NCBI RefSeq assembly: GCF_020734105.1
Contig: NZ_JAJAFR010000015.1
Span: 29,196 to 93,195 of the forward strand
Direction: 5' to 3'
From: Alkalihalobacillus deserti
GTDB taxonomy: Bacteria > Bacillota > Bacilli > Bacillales > Bacillaceae_D
Length of the DNA: 64,000 nucleotides
How positions within the stretch are numbered: position 1 is the first letter of the stretch; every line of letters begins with the position of its first letter. Positions 44,018-52,832 of this stretch are shown here, one piece after another. The translations under genes and the position numbers were made by a program. The notes under the pieces are model-generated. The model did no database searches and was not told the DNA's origin. It worked only from the letters and a program-made list of their open reading frames with translations.

Positions 44018-44089
44018 CTTTTTTGGCGTTTTGCGGTGCCTGCTCCGCGGTACGTTCGCATTGCGATTAAAAGAAGAACGGAGGAGCAT

Positions 44090-44372
44090 AGGTTGTATGG
44101 TCTGGAGTGAGCGGGATGTCCCCGTCCAACCACTTTGTCCAAGCGTCCCTCTCATTCGCAATGTGATGCTTTTCTTCATACAACATTTTGTGCACAGTGC
44201 CATAGAAATAGGGGACAAAGCCTTTTTAAATCGCGTAGTTCTTATAGAGATAGACTGTTTGCTTAAATGCTTGGATGATCGTAGGAAGAAAGTGTTCAAT
44301 CGGTTGTTTCTTAGATCTTAGTGAGCGGTAAGCCATTAAGGCACGGTCCAAGAGAGTGCAAATCTCTTTTGC
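44090..44372 (-). pseudogene. Remnant of a winged-helix replication-like gene (copy 2)
   Basis: Read on the minus strand the sequence gives AKEICTLLDRALMAYRS, FLPTIIQAFKQTVYLYKN and, after a frame break, FVPYFYGTVHKMLYEEK. These align with the C-terminal third of the protein at 50655 (AKEICSLWDRARIAHR, VIQAFKESIYQLK, FTPYFYGTVNKLFYIEK). No continuous frame remains. Confidence 0.7.
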
Positions 44373-44375
44373 GTT

Positions 44376-44717
44376 ATGGTCGAACGTTTAAAGCAACAAC
44401 GGTTGGTCAAAATTCTAGAGGATGCCTATAAGAAAGGGTCAGAATCTACTAATGAAAATGCTAAAGAATTAGTAGAGGAAATGGTTACCTTCTTAAAGCC
44501 GTATGTGAGAACGAACAGTAATCGAAGAGCTCTAAGCAACAGTACTTGTAAGCAAGTCTTGTCGCTTAGAGCTTTTTTTCTAATGCTTTTGTTCTTGAAA
44601 GTTGAATTTCTGAACGAAGTGGCAGTGAGAACACGCTCTGCCTATTTGTTGGTTGGTGACAGGGTTTTTATAGTAGACTTCTTCAAATTTACAGATAGGG
44701 CATTCTATGATGTGTAG
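44376..44717 (+). CDS. Paralogue of the 54-aa protein, apparently stop-loss extended
   Basis: The first 47 codons (MVERLKQQRLVKILEDAYKK, then ELVEEMVTFLKPYV) match the ORF at 41658. Where that one ends with EPVNN and a stop, this reading continues 66 codons through its own terminator sequence into anonymous residues. The functional part is 44376-44516; the extension is probably not a true domain. There is no clear ribosome site before ATG 44376 (TGCGTT). Confidence 0.5.
   Translation: MVERLKQQRLVKILEDAYKKGSESTNENAKELVEEMVTFLKPYVRTNSNRRALSNSTCKQVLSLRAFFLMLLFLKVEFLNEVAVRTRSAYLLVGDRVFIVDFFKFTDRAFYDV
44528..44580 (+). terminator. Composite terminator, second copy
   Basis: AGCTCTAAGC (44528-44537) and GCTTAGAGCT (44564-44573) enclose ACTTG/CAAGT, followed by TTTTTTT. 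Same architecture as 41829. Confidence 0.8.
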
Positions 44718-44765
44718 AATTTCTCTTTCTCCTAAAATGGCATTTAGTAAGAGTTCAAAGTGCAC
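44580..44765 (-). CDS. Small zinc-ribbon protein (61 aa)
   Basis: On the minus strand GTG 44765 follows AGAGGTG with good spacing. The 61-residue product has CPIC and CSHC pairs 23 residues apart, the layout of a zinc ribbon, with MHFELLLNAILGEREILHIIE before it. The reading overlaps the stop-loss extension of the opposite-strand ORF, which argues that the extension is not the real product. No family is recognised. Confidence 0.55.
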   Translation of the reverse strand: MHFELLLNAILGEREILHIIECPICKFEEVYYKNPVTNQQIGRACSHCHFVQKFNFQEQKH

Positions 44766-44972
44766 TATTCATCACCTCTCATCAATTCTTACAGTAATGT
44801 TAATAAATGTTACATAAGAAGTAAGGCGGAGTCTGTCGTGGATCATGAGTTCTTTGCGACAAAAAGTGCTTCTGGGGTGATATCCATTATCTTTATTTTA
44901 TTTATTGTGTAATTTATTGTAAAAAACTATTAAAATAGTAGAGTTGATTATTTTTTTAATAATGAGAGGACG

Positions 44973-47366
44973 ATGAAAGTGAAGAGATCTAGATTGAAAA
45001 GATGCTTAGTTTATATAATGATCGTTCTCCTTCTCCTCCCACCTATCAATGGATTGGCAGAGGGAGACTCAACCCCACCTGTATTAGAGAGTTTAGAAGT
45101 TTCTCCTAAACAAGTAGGTGTCGGGGAAACGGTTGAATTTACAGTAGAGGCAACGGATGATCAATCGGGCGTAAGGCAAGGATATGTCACATATAGACCC
45201 CCTTCCAGTACGTCACTGCGCTATATTTATCTAAAACTGGATTCAAACACAGGTTTGTGGAGAGGGAGTTACTCCATACAGGAATACGATGGAGGAGGAG
45301 AATGGCAGATAGCAGAAATTGTCATGTATGATTATGCTAATAATCGCTTATTTAATTCAAATCCATCATCAGAATACAATTTTATAGTTGAAAACGAGGA
45401 GGGGGATATAACCCCACCTGTGTTAGAGAGTTTAATCGTTTCTCCTAAAAAAGCGGGTGTAGGAGAAACGGTTGAATTTACAGCTGAGGTAACGGATGAT
45501 CAGTCGGGCGTAAGGCAAGGATATGTCACATATAGGCCCCCATCCGGTACGTCACTGCGCTATATTTATCTAAAACTGGATTCAAACACAGGGTTATGGA
45601 GAGGGAGTTACTTCATACAGGAATACGATGGAGGAGGAGAATGGCAAATAGCAGAAATTGTCATGTATGATAATGCTAATAACCGTTCCTTTAACTCAAC
45701 CCCTTCATCAGAATACAATTTCACTGTAACGCATGGAGAAGAGGAGCCAAGTCCTCCAGAAGTGGAGGAACCACCTTTTATAGAAGCGCCTATCGTGAAC
45801 GAAATAACAGATCAGTCAACGGTAGTAACAGGAATGGCTCCAGTGGGTACAACCGTGGAAGTGAAGATTGAAGGAAGTGTACTAGGAAGTACCATGGTGG
45901 AGGAAGGCGGTTATTTTCAAATAGAAGTACCCCTTCAGCACGCAGGAACAGAAGTATCTATAGTAGCGGCGGATAATGTAGGAAACAAAAGTGAGGTCAT
46001 CACGAGGATCGTTGTAGATGTGACGCCGCCGGAAGCACCAAGTGTAGGAGAAGTAACGGACCAAACTACAGAAGTGACCGGGCAGGCAGATCCGAATTCT
46101 ACAATAGTCGTTAAGGTAGAAGATCAAATGATAGGAACCGTTGGAGTTAGTGAGGATGGGTCATTTATTGTAGCTATTCCTCAACAAGATGCAGGAACCG
46201 TTCTACAGGTGTTGGCTATTGATCAAGCTGGCCATGAAAGTGAAGCGATCACACGAACAGTTGAAGGCATTCGACCATTAGCGGACACTGTCTTATTGCA
46301 AAATGAAAATTGGACGAGTAATACGATTAAAGGTGATGTATACGTTGGTCCTGAAGCCGTTCTAACGATCAATGGTTCTGTATCAGTAGAAGGAAATATG
46401 TATGTTCTTGGGGCTGTTCGGAACTTTGGTCATTTAAATGTTACTGGAACTGTTTATGCAAATCAATTTAGTTGGGGAAATTCGACATTATACCACGGGA
46501 CTTTTCTTATGCTCGGTGGGAGTAACAGTATTGGAAGTATGAATGCTTCTAGCCAACCGATAAAGGAAATGCCGCTTGAAATCTATGCAGATCATATTGT
46601 TTCTCATGACGGGATTTTTTCAATAGAAGGAGCGACCTTGCCAATCATGGATCTCTATGTAGAGGGGAGCCAAGTAGAGGTACGGAGCAATGGCACCTTT
46701 AAGATCAAGGATGTTCATATTGGGTCAAAAGAAAACATAATCTTTACCTTTGTCGATGTATTTGGCAATCACCTCTCTAGATCTTTCCCGGTGGAAGTGG
46801 TCGATACGATCCCGCCAGCTGCGCCAGAAGTAGATGAGATCCATGACCAGATGCGTGTTGTGAAGGGACAGGCAGAACCGAATTCTATTGTAGAAGTGGA
46901 ACGCTCAAATAAGGTAATAGGTACCACCACTGTAAGGGAGGATGGTAGCTTTGAAGTTGAGATACCGGTTCAACATGCTGGGTCGATCTTAAAGGCAACA
47001 GGAACAGACGAAGCGGGGAATCGTAGTTTGGCGACAGAAGTAACGGTTCAATTAAGTTCGGTTTGGACGCAATGGGAACAGCAGACGTCTAAGGATCGCA
47101 CGAAAGAGTGGACAATCGCATTAAGTTCAGAAGTCAATGACGAATCCCTCCATCATCAAGCTGTCTATGTAACGACAACCGATGGTAGAATCGTGGGAAC
47201 GGAATTGACACTAGGAGAAGATAGTAAGTCGGTCAAAGTCAAACCGCTAGAAAACTATCAAATAAATCAGTCTTATTATTTGTATATTACAGATGGCCTC
47301 ACGTCTGTTTCCGGAAGTTTGATTCAAGACCAGATTGTCATGAAGTTTTTGATAACTGACAATTAG
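44973..47366 (+). CDS. Secreted surface protein with duplicated N-terminal and Big_6-type Ig repeats
   Basis: A 797-residue exported protein. A signal peptide spans 1-30 (after KVKRSRLKR). Two nearly identical 113-residue repeats follow (30-142, 143-255; each TPPVLESLxVSPK ... YVTYRPPS ... GGGEWQIAEIVMYD). Big_6-like Ig domains with DQSTVVTGMAPVG, DQTTEVTGQADPNST and DQMRVVKGQAEPNS flank a beta-helix-like stretch (about 430-580). The C-terminal SbsA-like module (from KEWTIALSSEV) ends in YYLYITDGLTS...MKFLITDN. No LPXTG motif is present. It is probably wall- or matrix-associated. ATG 44973 follows AGAGGACG. Confidence 0.85.
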   Translation: MKVKRSRLKRCLVYIMIVLLLLPPINGLAEGDSTPPVLESLEVSPKQVGVGETVEFTVEATDDQSGVRQGYVTYRPPSSTSLRYIYLKLDSNTGLWRGSYSIQEYDGGGEWQIAEIVMYDYANNRLFNSNPSSEYNFIVENEEGDITPPVLESLIVSPKKAGVGETVEFTAEVTDDQSGVRQGYVTYRPPSGTSLRYIYLKLDSNTGLWRGSYFIQEYDGGGEWQIAEIVMYDNANNRSFNSTPSSEYNFTVTHGEEEPSPPEVEEPPFIEAPIVNEITDQSTVVTGMAPVGTTVEVKIEGSVLGSTMVEEGGYFQIEVPLQHAGTEVSIVAADNVGNKSEVITRIVVDVTPPEAPSVGEVTDQTTEVTGQADPNSTIVVKVEDQMIGTVGVSEDGSFIVAIPQQDAGTVLQVLAIDQAGHESEAITRTVEGIRPLADTVLLQNENWTSNTIKGDVYVGPEAVLTINGSVSVEGNMYVLGAVRNFGHLNVTGTVYANQFSWGNSTLYHGTFLMLGGSNSIGSMNASSQPIKEMPLEIYADHIVSHDGIFSIEGATLPIMDLYVEGSQVEVRSNGTFKIKDVHIGSKENIIFTFVDVFGNHLSRSFPVEVVDTIPPAAPEVDEIHDQMRVVKGQAEPNSIVEVERSNKVIGTTTVREDGSFEVEIPVQHAGSILKATGTDEAGNRSLATEVTVQLSSVWTQWEQQTSKDRTKEWTIALSSEVNDESLHHQAVYVTTTDGRIVGTELTLGEDSKSVKVKPLENYQINQSYYLYITDGLTSVSGSLIQDQIVMKFLITDN

Positions 47367-47383
47367 TGATTGCTGGCTTTTAT

Positions 47384-47430
47384 AGGTTCCTGCCCCAATG
47401 TTAAACCGTAATGGGGCAGGAACCTTTTAT
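47384..47430 (+). terminator. 14-bp terminator hairpin
   Basis: AGGTTCCTGCCCCA (47384-47397) and TGGGGCAGGAACCT (47412-47425) are exact complements, followed by TTTATT. The GGTTCCT core recalls the second palindrome family at 42491. Confidence 0.85.
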
Positions 47431-47469
47431 TAGAAAAAAAGGATAATGTAGGGGAAGGCGGAAGGGCTC

Positions 47470-48888
47470 ATGAGATTTACAGCGTTTTTAACAGCAATCA
47501 TCGTAATCTTTAACTTCGTGCAATTGAATTCTGTTTATGTATTAGCAGAAGTTACAAAACCAACCATTGAAAGCATGAGTATCGATAAGAGAGAAGTCAC
47601 TGCGGGAGATACCGTTAAGGTGAGTATCAAAATTAAGGAGTATCAGGATTTTCGTTATCTGAATCTTTATTATACTTCGCCGATAACCAATAAGGGGATA
47701 ACGATCAGTCTCAACTTTAATGATGAAACCAAAGCGTTTGAAGGAAGTATTCCAATTTCAGATTACATCGAATCAGGAAATTATAAGCCACATATGTTAA
47801 GCCTATATGGAGCTAGTATAACGACAATTTATAGCTCGGAATATGACAAGTTCGATGACGGAGAATTTCTTGTTAATGGTACAAGTGGGATCGAATTAAT
47901 TGAAAGCATAAGTGTAAATAAAAAGGAAGTCACAGCAGGGGATACGGTTAAGGTGAGTTTGAAGACATCCGAGCATTTAGGAATCCGTTATCTGAATTCT
48001 TACTTTAGATCACCCATTTCTAATCAAACATTATCCGTTTCCTTATACTACAATCCCGAAACGGATACATTTGAAGGGGATATTCCTATATCTAGTATTA
48101 CAGAGTCAGGAACATACAAGCTTTTTATGTTAAATACGTATGAAGATGGTAATAATACAACAGCTTTTTATCATTCTTATTACGCTGATGTGTTTCAGAA
48201 CGGGGACTTTAGTGTTAGCGGGACAAATGCAGCAAATCTAATTGAAAGTATAAATGTGAGTAAGAAAGAAGTAACAGGAGGTGAAACCATTACATTCACT
48301 GTGGACTCTCCTGAGCTTGTTGGTATTAGCTATTTAAATATCTATTACTCATCGCCGATAACCAATCAGACGTTTTCTGTAGACTTATACTACAACAGTG
48401 AAACCCATTTGTTTGAAGCAAGTTATGTAGTTCCAGATCATTTCGAATTAGGTCTGTATACATTATTTATGTTAGCAATATACGACACTTCGGGGAATAC
48501 AACGGCTTTCTATAAATCGAACTTTTCTGACCAATTTGAGTTGGGCAATTTCAGTTTTATTGATTTGCCAATAGAAGAACCTGTAGCGGAGTACGAATTT
48601 AAATCGTGGGAATCTAAGTTTGATGTTGATGTAAATAAAGTTTGGCAGGTTGAATATAATCTCGCGTTAGATCCTTCAACTATCATTGAACAGAATATAT
48701 ACATTACAGATGAAGAGGGTAATATAGTACCAATTGATCGAACAACAAGCCATTCGGCCGTACAATTAGCTCCAGTTAATGCTTATGAACAAGGTAAGAC
48801 GTATATACTGTGGATAAAGGACATTAAAGCTAAGAATGGTAGACTTCTTCAGGAAAACGTTAAAATGGAGTTTACGATCAGTAACTAG
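47470..48888 (+). CDS. Secreted protein with three Ig-like repeats and the shared C-terminal module
   Basis: A 472-residue exported protein: signal peptide (1-26, ending VYVLAE), then three about 110-residue repeats. Each starts IESxxVxKxEVTxGDT or GETI, continues YLNxYYxSPITNQT and ends near AFYxS followed by NGDF. A C-terminal SbsA-like module follows from KVWQVEYNLALDPST to NVKMEFTISN. The repeat type resembles that of the preceding gene in fold but not in detail. A terminator separates the two genes. GGAAGGCGGAAGGG precedes the ATG. Probably another surface-attached adhesion or matrix protein. Confidence 0.82.
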   Translation: MRFTAFLTAIIVIFNFVQLNSVYVLAEVTKPTIESMSIDKREVTAGDTVKVSIKIKEYQDFRYLNLYYTSPITNKGITISLNFNDETKAFEGSIPISDYIESGNYKPHMLSLYGASITTIYSSEYDKFDDGEFLVNGTSGIELIESISVNKKEVTAGDTVKVSLKTSEHLGIRYLNSYFRSPISNQTLSVSLYYNPETDTFEGDIPISSITESGTYKLFMLNTYEDGNNTTAFYHSYYADVFQNGDFSVSGTNAANLIESINVSKKEVTGGETITFTVDSPELVGISYLNIYYSSPITNQTFSVDLYYNSETHLFEASYVVPDHFELGLYTLFMLAIYDTSGNTTAFYKSNFSDQFELGNFSFIDLPIEEPVAEYEFKSWESKFDVDVNKVWQVEYNLALDPSTIIEQNIYITDEEGNIVPIDRTTSHSAVQLAPVNAYEQGKTYILWIKDIKAKNGRLLQENVKMEFTISN

Positions 48889-49000
48889 GTGGTTCACATT
48901 ATTTAGGAATGATAAGGGTAAAAAGATCGAGTGTTGGTGCACCACGCATGCAAATATTTTATAGGGGTTAGTACCTATCAACCCAATGGATGAGAACCGC

Positions 49001-49040
49001 TGTCATCACCTGAATATTGTTAGATTTTGTTTGGTGATTT
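49001..49040 (+). repeat. Degenerate REP box
   Basis: CTGTCATCACCTGAATATTGTTAGATTTTG-type sequence (49000-49030) matches the REP consensus with several changes. The rest of 48889-49177 is non-coding. Confidence 0.5.
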
Positions 49041-49177
49041 TATCGATATAAGCAATATTTTAACAATCTCTTTAGTATCAATCAATTTTAAAAAAATAGT
49101 TGAGCCATATGTCGTCACCCTTGTCATCTCCTCCAATGAAAGGGTGACAACATCGTTAGTCTAAGGCCCTGATACGC

Positions 49178-49678
49178 TTACGCCCCGAAAAAGCGCGGAG
49201 GATCAAAGCGACCCGAGAAACGGACAATACAAAAAGAGGTGCGATGCATTTGCCTTTCAAGGGTACTAAAGGAAACATTAATGGATAGGTGTTGATCATT
49301 TTTAAACGTCACAATTGATTGGTTACTTGCTTTTTGATGGGGTTTAATGGATTTGATATGGTGAAAGAAGATCCAGCTGCATTCGAATTGCTTTGGTGAA
49401 TGAGTGGGGAAGGCATAGATGTCTTCGCGTGGGTTAATCGGAATCGGAACTTTGTTTCGCACGCCAATTTGATGGCTTACAGCATCTCGGCGGCCTTCAT
49501 AGCTGGCACCGCCTTCTAAGCAAGCGGGTTCAATTAATTGGCGTGTGGTCTTTTTCACATATAGTTGTTGATCTTTCTCAATGACAATGGTGTAGTAGTC
49601 TACGTGTTTCGCAGGTATCAGGGCAAGCGTATCTTTACTGATTTCATAGTCATTTAATACATGTTTGGTCATTGGCAT
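49178..49678 (-). CDS. comK: ComK-family competence transcription factor
   Basis: A 166-residue protein aligning with ComK throughout: LNDYEISKDTLALIPAKHVDYYTIVIEKDQQLYVKKTTRQLIEPACLEGGASYEGRRDAV, then KVPIPINPREDIYAFPTHSPKQFECSWIFFHHI, NQSIVTFKNDQHLSINVS and HRTSFCIVRF (the conserved GSSYEGR-like, FPT and W-hhH blocks). ComK activates DNA-uptake genes in B. subtilis by binding AAAAN5TTTT boxes. This copy is shorter at the C-terminus than the 192-residue B. subtilis protein. No paired regulatory gene is seen nearby. AGGAG lies nine bases before the start. Confidence 0.86.
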   Translation of the reverse strand: MPMTKHVLNDYEISKDTLALIPAKHVDYYTIVIEKDQQLYVKKTTRQLIEPACLEGGASYEGRRDAVSHQIGVRNKVPIPINPREDIYAFPTHSPKQFECSWIFFHHIKSIKPHQKASNQSIVTFKNDQHLSINVSFSTLERQMHRTSFCIVRFSGRFDPPRFFGA

Positions 49679-49820
49679 AGACTCCTCTACTTTTTAATGG
49701 CACAACATTGAGATTGGCTAATTGAAGATATGAGAAGAAAATCAACTCCTTTCATGTGAATTGGGGGAGGATAATAGGTCGTATGCTTACTTTTTTGAAG
49801 AGCTGATTTAAGTATTAGAT

Positions 49821-49925
49821 AGGAGCAGCCGTCTTTATTAGAGATTGAGTGTGTTATTTTGCTCTAGACATGCGGATAGTGATGGACAGCGGCTCGCCTA
49901 CTGTCAGAGCTGCTCCTCTCTAATA
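49821..49925. other. Interleaved 9-bp inverted repeats upstream of comK
   Basis: AGGAGCAGC (49821-49829) is complementary to GCTGCTCCT (49909-49917), and TATTAGAGA (49836-49844) to TCTCTAATA (49917-49925). The order 1-2-3-4 with 1:3 and 2:4 pairing gives a pseudoknot or two alternative folds. The gap 49679-50088 otherwise has only short readings on both strands without ribosome sites. Confidence 0.6.
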
Positions 49926-50088
49926 GACTTTCTGGATCAATTGGACGGATGTTTTTATCTGAGTTGGAGTTACATTTGTGAGGGTTGCAAAGAGGTGGAT
50001 GTTTTTGGGCATCGATCGAAGCTTTTTTGTAGGTTGTTCTAGTAAGCATTCTAGGATTAAGAGAAATTTATAGGGTGACAGGGGTGTG

Positions 50089-50406
50089 TTAGCCCTTATC
50101 ATAGAACTCATGTTTTCTTAAGAAATCTTCTATCTCGCTTTTTGGATTGGCTAAGGCACGGTCATAAGCAGATCCAAACAGAGAGCTGAAATAAAGGGAG
50201 ATTTGATGACTCATCGTGACTTCCCCTCGTTCAATTTTCCCCATATGAGCAAGGGAGATGCCTACTTTGTAAGCTAAATCAACACGTGAGAAGTTATTCT
50301 GTTTGCGAAGCGCTCTAACGATTTTACCGACCTCTTTATCTATCTCCTCTTGTAAGACTTTTCTTTCTTGTTCAATCTCTTTTTCTATGTTGTCCCTTCT
50401 ATTCAA
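50089..50406 (-). CDS. XRE-family helix-turn-helix regulator
   Basis: A 105-residue protein. An N-terminal charged coil (IEKEIEQERKVLQEEIDKEV) is followed by an HTH_3 domain (GKIVRALRKQNNFSRVDLAYKVGISLAHMGKIERGEVTMS) and a short tail. TTG 50406 is the start, with AAGGAG eight bases upstream. It probably binds DNA as a dimer and regulates local genes, such as the replication-like gene upstream of it or comK downstream. It is not a SinR or ImmR match I can claim. Confidence 0.85.
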   Translation of the reverse strand: MNRRDNIEKEIEQERKVLQEEIDKEVGKIVRALRKQNNFSRVDLAYKVGISLAHMGKIERGEVTMSHQISLYFSSLFGSAYDRALANPKSEIEDFLRKHEFYDKG

Positions 50407-50654
50407 TGGCCAATCTCCTTTTTAAAACAATCTTCAGTCAAATAAAAGAGATTAGCGACGTACTATAGTAGACATAATGACATATTTTGGATATTTGGAT
50501 AAATATTTTTTTCGTGTGTTCATGCTTATTGCCTGAGAAAACATTCTACTCGTCAGGTATTGCTTTTCTCTCCTTGCCATTCGATAAACCCTACTTCACC
50601 TAACCTCCTCATGCTATTATCGTAGGGAGATGCTGGATGTTACTTGTTAGTAAG

Positions 50655-51545
50655 CTAGCTACCTGTCTGTGCTCCTGATAGCCATGTAAGAAAAGACTCA
50701 CTCTTAATCCGTGCATGGTTCTCATCTAACCAATTCCAATGCTCGATAACTGGATTTTCTTTTCTTTTTTCAATATAGAACAACTTATTCACCGTCCCGT
50801 AGAAATAGGGAGTGAAGCTTGTTTTGATTTGATTGCTTTTCAACTGGTAGATGGATTCTTTGAACGCTTGAATCACAGTATAGACCTGTACATCAATCGG
50901 TTGTTTTAGTTGATTATTACGGTGAGCTATCCGTGCTCGATCCCATAAGCTACAAATCTCCTTTGCTTTGTTGAGAAAAGGTTTAACCGCTGTGACAAAA
51001 GGTTCTGGAACATAAGAAGGAACAAAAGTGAAATCGAGTGATTCTAATGATTCTATACGTATCTCTTGTATTAAATGATCTTTTATAGTTTTAGAAGAAT
51101 TTAAAGATTTGAAAGACCTAGTTTCGGATGGTTGATTTGTGGTTGGAGTGATTGCTGGTGTTGGAGTTGAGAGCTTTTTACGGTCGGTCAAAATCGCTCC
51201 ATCAAATCGGTGGAAGATATAGACGTTATGAGAGTAACCACCTTTTTCTCTAATCGTGTGGTGGACAGAAAGAATGTTGTACTTTTTTGCTTTTCTAAGC
51301 ATGCGTTCAAAGGTCGAGCGGGCTTGTTTCTTTGTTTGTGAGGCCTGAACTAGCTTATCAATTCGTGCATGACAAACACCAATATGTTTGACACTAAACT
51401 GTGCGAGCGTGAACAAAGCGGCGTGTTCTCCTTTTGTGAAATGATGTCCGTGTAGATACCGGGCTTGTTTCATCGATTCATTGAATTCCTTCACCGTTTC
51501 AAACGGACTTAAGTGTGCGAATTGCGCTATTTGACCTGGCTTCAT
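50655..51545 (-). CDS. Winged-helix replication-like protein (intact copy)
   Basis: A 296-residue basic protein. Residues 30-125 look like a winged helix-turn-helix (HFTKGEHAALFTLAQFSVKH, ARIDKLVQASQTKKQARSTFERMLRKAKKYNILSV, GYSHNVYIF). A Pro/Thr-rich linker and a C-terminal helical domain follow (AKEICSLWDRARIAHRNN, VIQAFKESIYQLKSNQIKTSFTPYFYGTVNKLFY). Similar proteins occur as plasmid or mobile-element replication or helper factors in Bacillaceae, but I cannot prove the role. Decayed copies of the C-terminal part lie at 44090 and 52833. GGAGG precedes the start. Confidence 0.6.
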   Translation of the reverse strand: MKPGQIAQFAHLSPFETVKEFNESMKQARYLHGHHFTKGEHAALFTLAQFSVKHIGVCHARIDKLVQASQTKKQARSTFERMLRKAKKYNILSVHHTIREKGGYSHNVYIFHRFDGAILTDRKKLSTPTPAITPTTNQPSETRSFKSLNSSKTIKDHLIQEIRIESLESLDFTFVPSYVPEPFVTAVKPFLNKAKEICSLWDRARIAHRNNQLKQPIDVQVYTVIQAFKESIYQLKSNQIKTSFTPYFYGTVNKLFYIEKRKENPVIEHWNWLDENHARIKSESFLTWLSGAQTGS

Positions 51546-51756
51546 TTGGTAGCCTCCTTAGATAGAAGTTGTGCCTTTTCTCGCTGGTAGCTCTACCATA
51601 ATGGAGTTTTTACGATCCGTCATATGTGAAAAAAGGATATTTGGTAAGGTGAATAGGTATGGTTTTTGAAGTTTGATCTAGCCGTTTTGCAAGAATGGGA
51701 GTGGGAGTGAAGGTGGTTTTGTGGAAATGGTGTAGTTTTGGGGATGCGAGGGGGAG

Positions 51757-51890
51757 GTACCTGTCAATCCTCGAAAATGGAAACGGAACCGAAATAAAAA
51801 TTACAAACAAAAGAAAAGCTGTCCGATTATCTTCCGGCTGAAATCACGGTATTGAGTACCTGTCACTACCTAAGATTTGTATAAAACTGT
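51757..51890 (+). repeat. Two degenerate REP boxes
   Basis: GGTACCTGTCAATCCTCG (51757) and GAGTACCTGTCACTACCTAAG (51855) match the REP box with several changes. The rest of 51546-52038 is non-coding apart from a hairpin at 51912. Confidence 0.55.
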
Positions 51891-51911
51891 AATAAAAGCA
51901 TGAATTAAAAG

Positions 51912-51955
51912 AAATAGCCACACTGCCTTACTTATAAAAGGCAGGTGGCTATTTT
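51912..51955. terminator. 18-bp hairpin, bidirectional terminator
   Basis: AAATAGCCACACTGCCTT (51912-51929) and AAGGCAGGTGGCTATTTT (51938-51955) pair with one A-G mismatch; both sides are A/T-rich (AAAAGAAA and TTTTCC). Confidence 0.7.
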
Positions 51956-52035
51956 CCATGTATGTTCTAATACTCTCTTAACTTTTGCAATTTACTCTCG
52001 TGATACTGAAAGGGTCAGACACCGGGCTTTACGCC

Positions 52036-52072
52036 ATCAAAAAAGAACGCCTCTCAATCAGGCGTTCGGTTG
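52036..52072 (-). terminator. Rho-independent terminator (minus strand)
   Basis: On the minus strand GAACGCCT, a 7-base loop and AGGCGTTC are followed by TTTTTTG. It ends the gene at 52094. Confidence 0.82.
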
Positions 52073-52093
52073 AGTTTTTCTTCAACCAACCCT

Positions 52094-52582
52094 CTACTTA
52101 CCGACAGGTCGTTGACTAACCTTATGTCGGTCAAAATCGATTAGCGAGGATTGCGGGGCAGCTATAATAAACTCCTCATTTATATATTTTTGTTTCACTA
52201 ATGACTTGTTTCTTACTTGAGCATCTTCTAAAATAGGGGTCTTTTCCGTTAAGATGGATTTTTTCATGCCAGATAGCCAAGTGTCGAGTTTATAAGTTCC
52301 TCTTTCAATGATTTGACACAGATCTTCTAGCGTTTCAACCAACTCCATTAAACTATCAGATCCACTTCTTAACACTTGAGCACCTTTGGAATTTGCTTTT
52401 TCCACTGAGTGTTCCATTCTGTACAAGACATCCTGATAGCGAAATTCAATATAACAACTGCTGCGGTCCCAATTATAATCGAAATAGGAAACGTTTAGAC
52501 ATTTCATAATCCTTATAAGCTTTCTCTCACATATATCTTGCTTATTACTTTTTATTTTGAGTATATCAAATATTTTAAACAT
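52094..52582 (-). CDS. Uncharacterised protein
   Basis: A 162-residue protein taken from ATG 52582 (MFKIFDIL) because GGAGGG lies eight bases upstream; GTG 52591 overlaps that site. It is soluble: a C-terminal basic tail (DRHKVSQRPVGK) follows helical regions (ELVETLEDLCQIIERGTYKLDTWLSGM) and a beta-like N-terminal half (CYIEFRYQDVLYRMEHS). No family is recognised. It has its own terminator and lies among replication-like remnants, so it may be mobile-element cargo. Confidence 0.65.
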   Translation of the reverse strand: MFKIFDILKIKSNKQDICERKLIRIMKCLNVSYFDYNWDRSSCYIEFRYQDVLYRMEHSVEKANSKGAQVLRSGSDSLMELVETLEDLCQIIERGTYKLDTWLSGMKKSILTEKTPILEDAQVRNKSLVKQKYINEEFIIAAPQSSLIDFDRHKVSQRPVGK

Positions 52583-52832
52583 AACATTCACCCTCCGTTT
52601 TTATAAACTCTAGTTTTGCAATCCGTTATCTAACCAATGAGTTCTACAAAATAAGCCCATCCCCTTTTGTAATCGTTTTACATTTATCGACCTTCTTATA
52701 CAAGGTAATTGGGGGAGGATTTCATAAAACAACAGATAACTGCATAACTAGTAAGATAAAGAGGTTTATGAGGGATGTCTAAATTTGTAACGTATTGTTG
52801 AAAACTTTTAAGAGAATTCTGGCTCTAGAACC

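Noticed and set aside
44027..44060. GGTGCCTGCTCCGCGG as a further REP box
   Set aside because: Only the first eight bases match the REP box; the rest and the tail differ.
44009..44321. 96-codon ORFs on both strands
   Set aside because: They are out-of-frame readings of the decayed replication-like gene.
49845..50042. 65-codon ORF with two CxxC motifs upstream of comK
   Set aside because: No spaced ribosome site, and the sequence overlaps the interleaved inverted repeats; opposite-strand readings of equal length exist.
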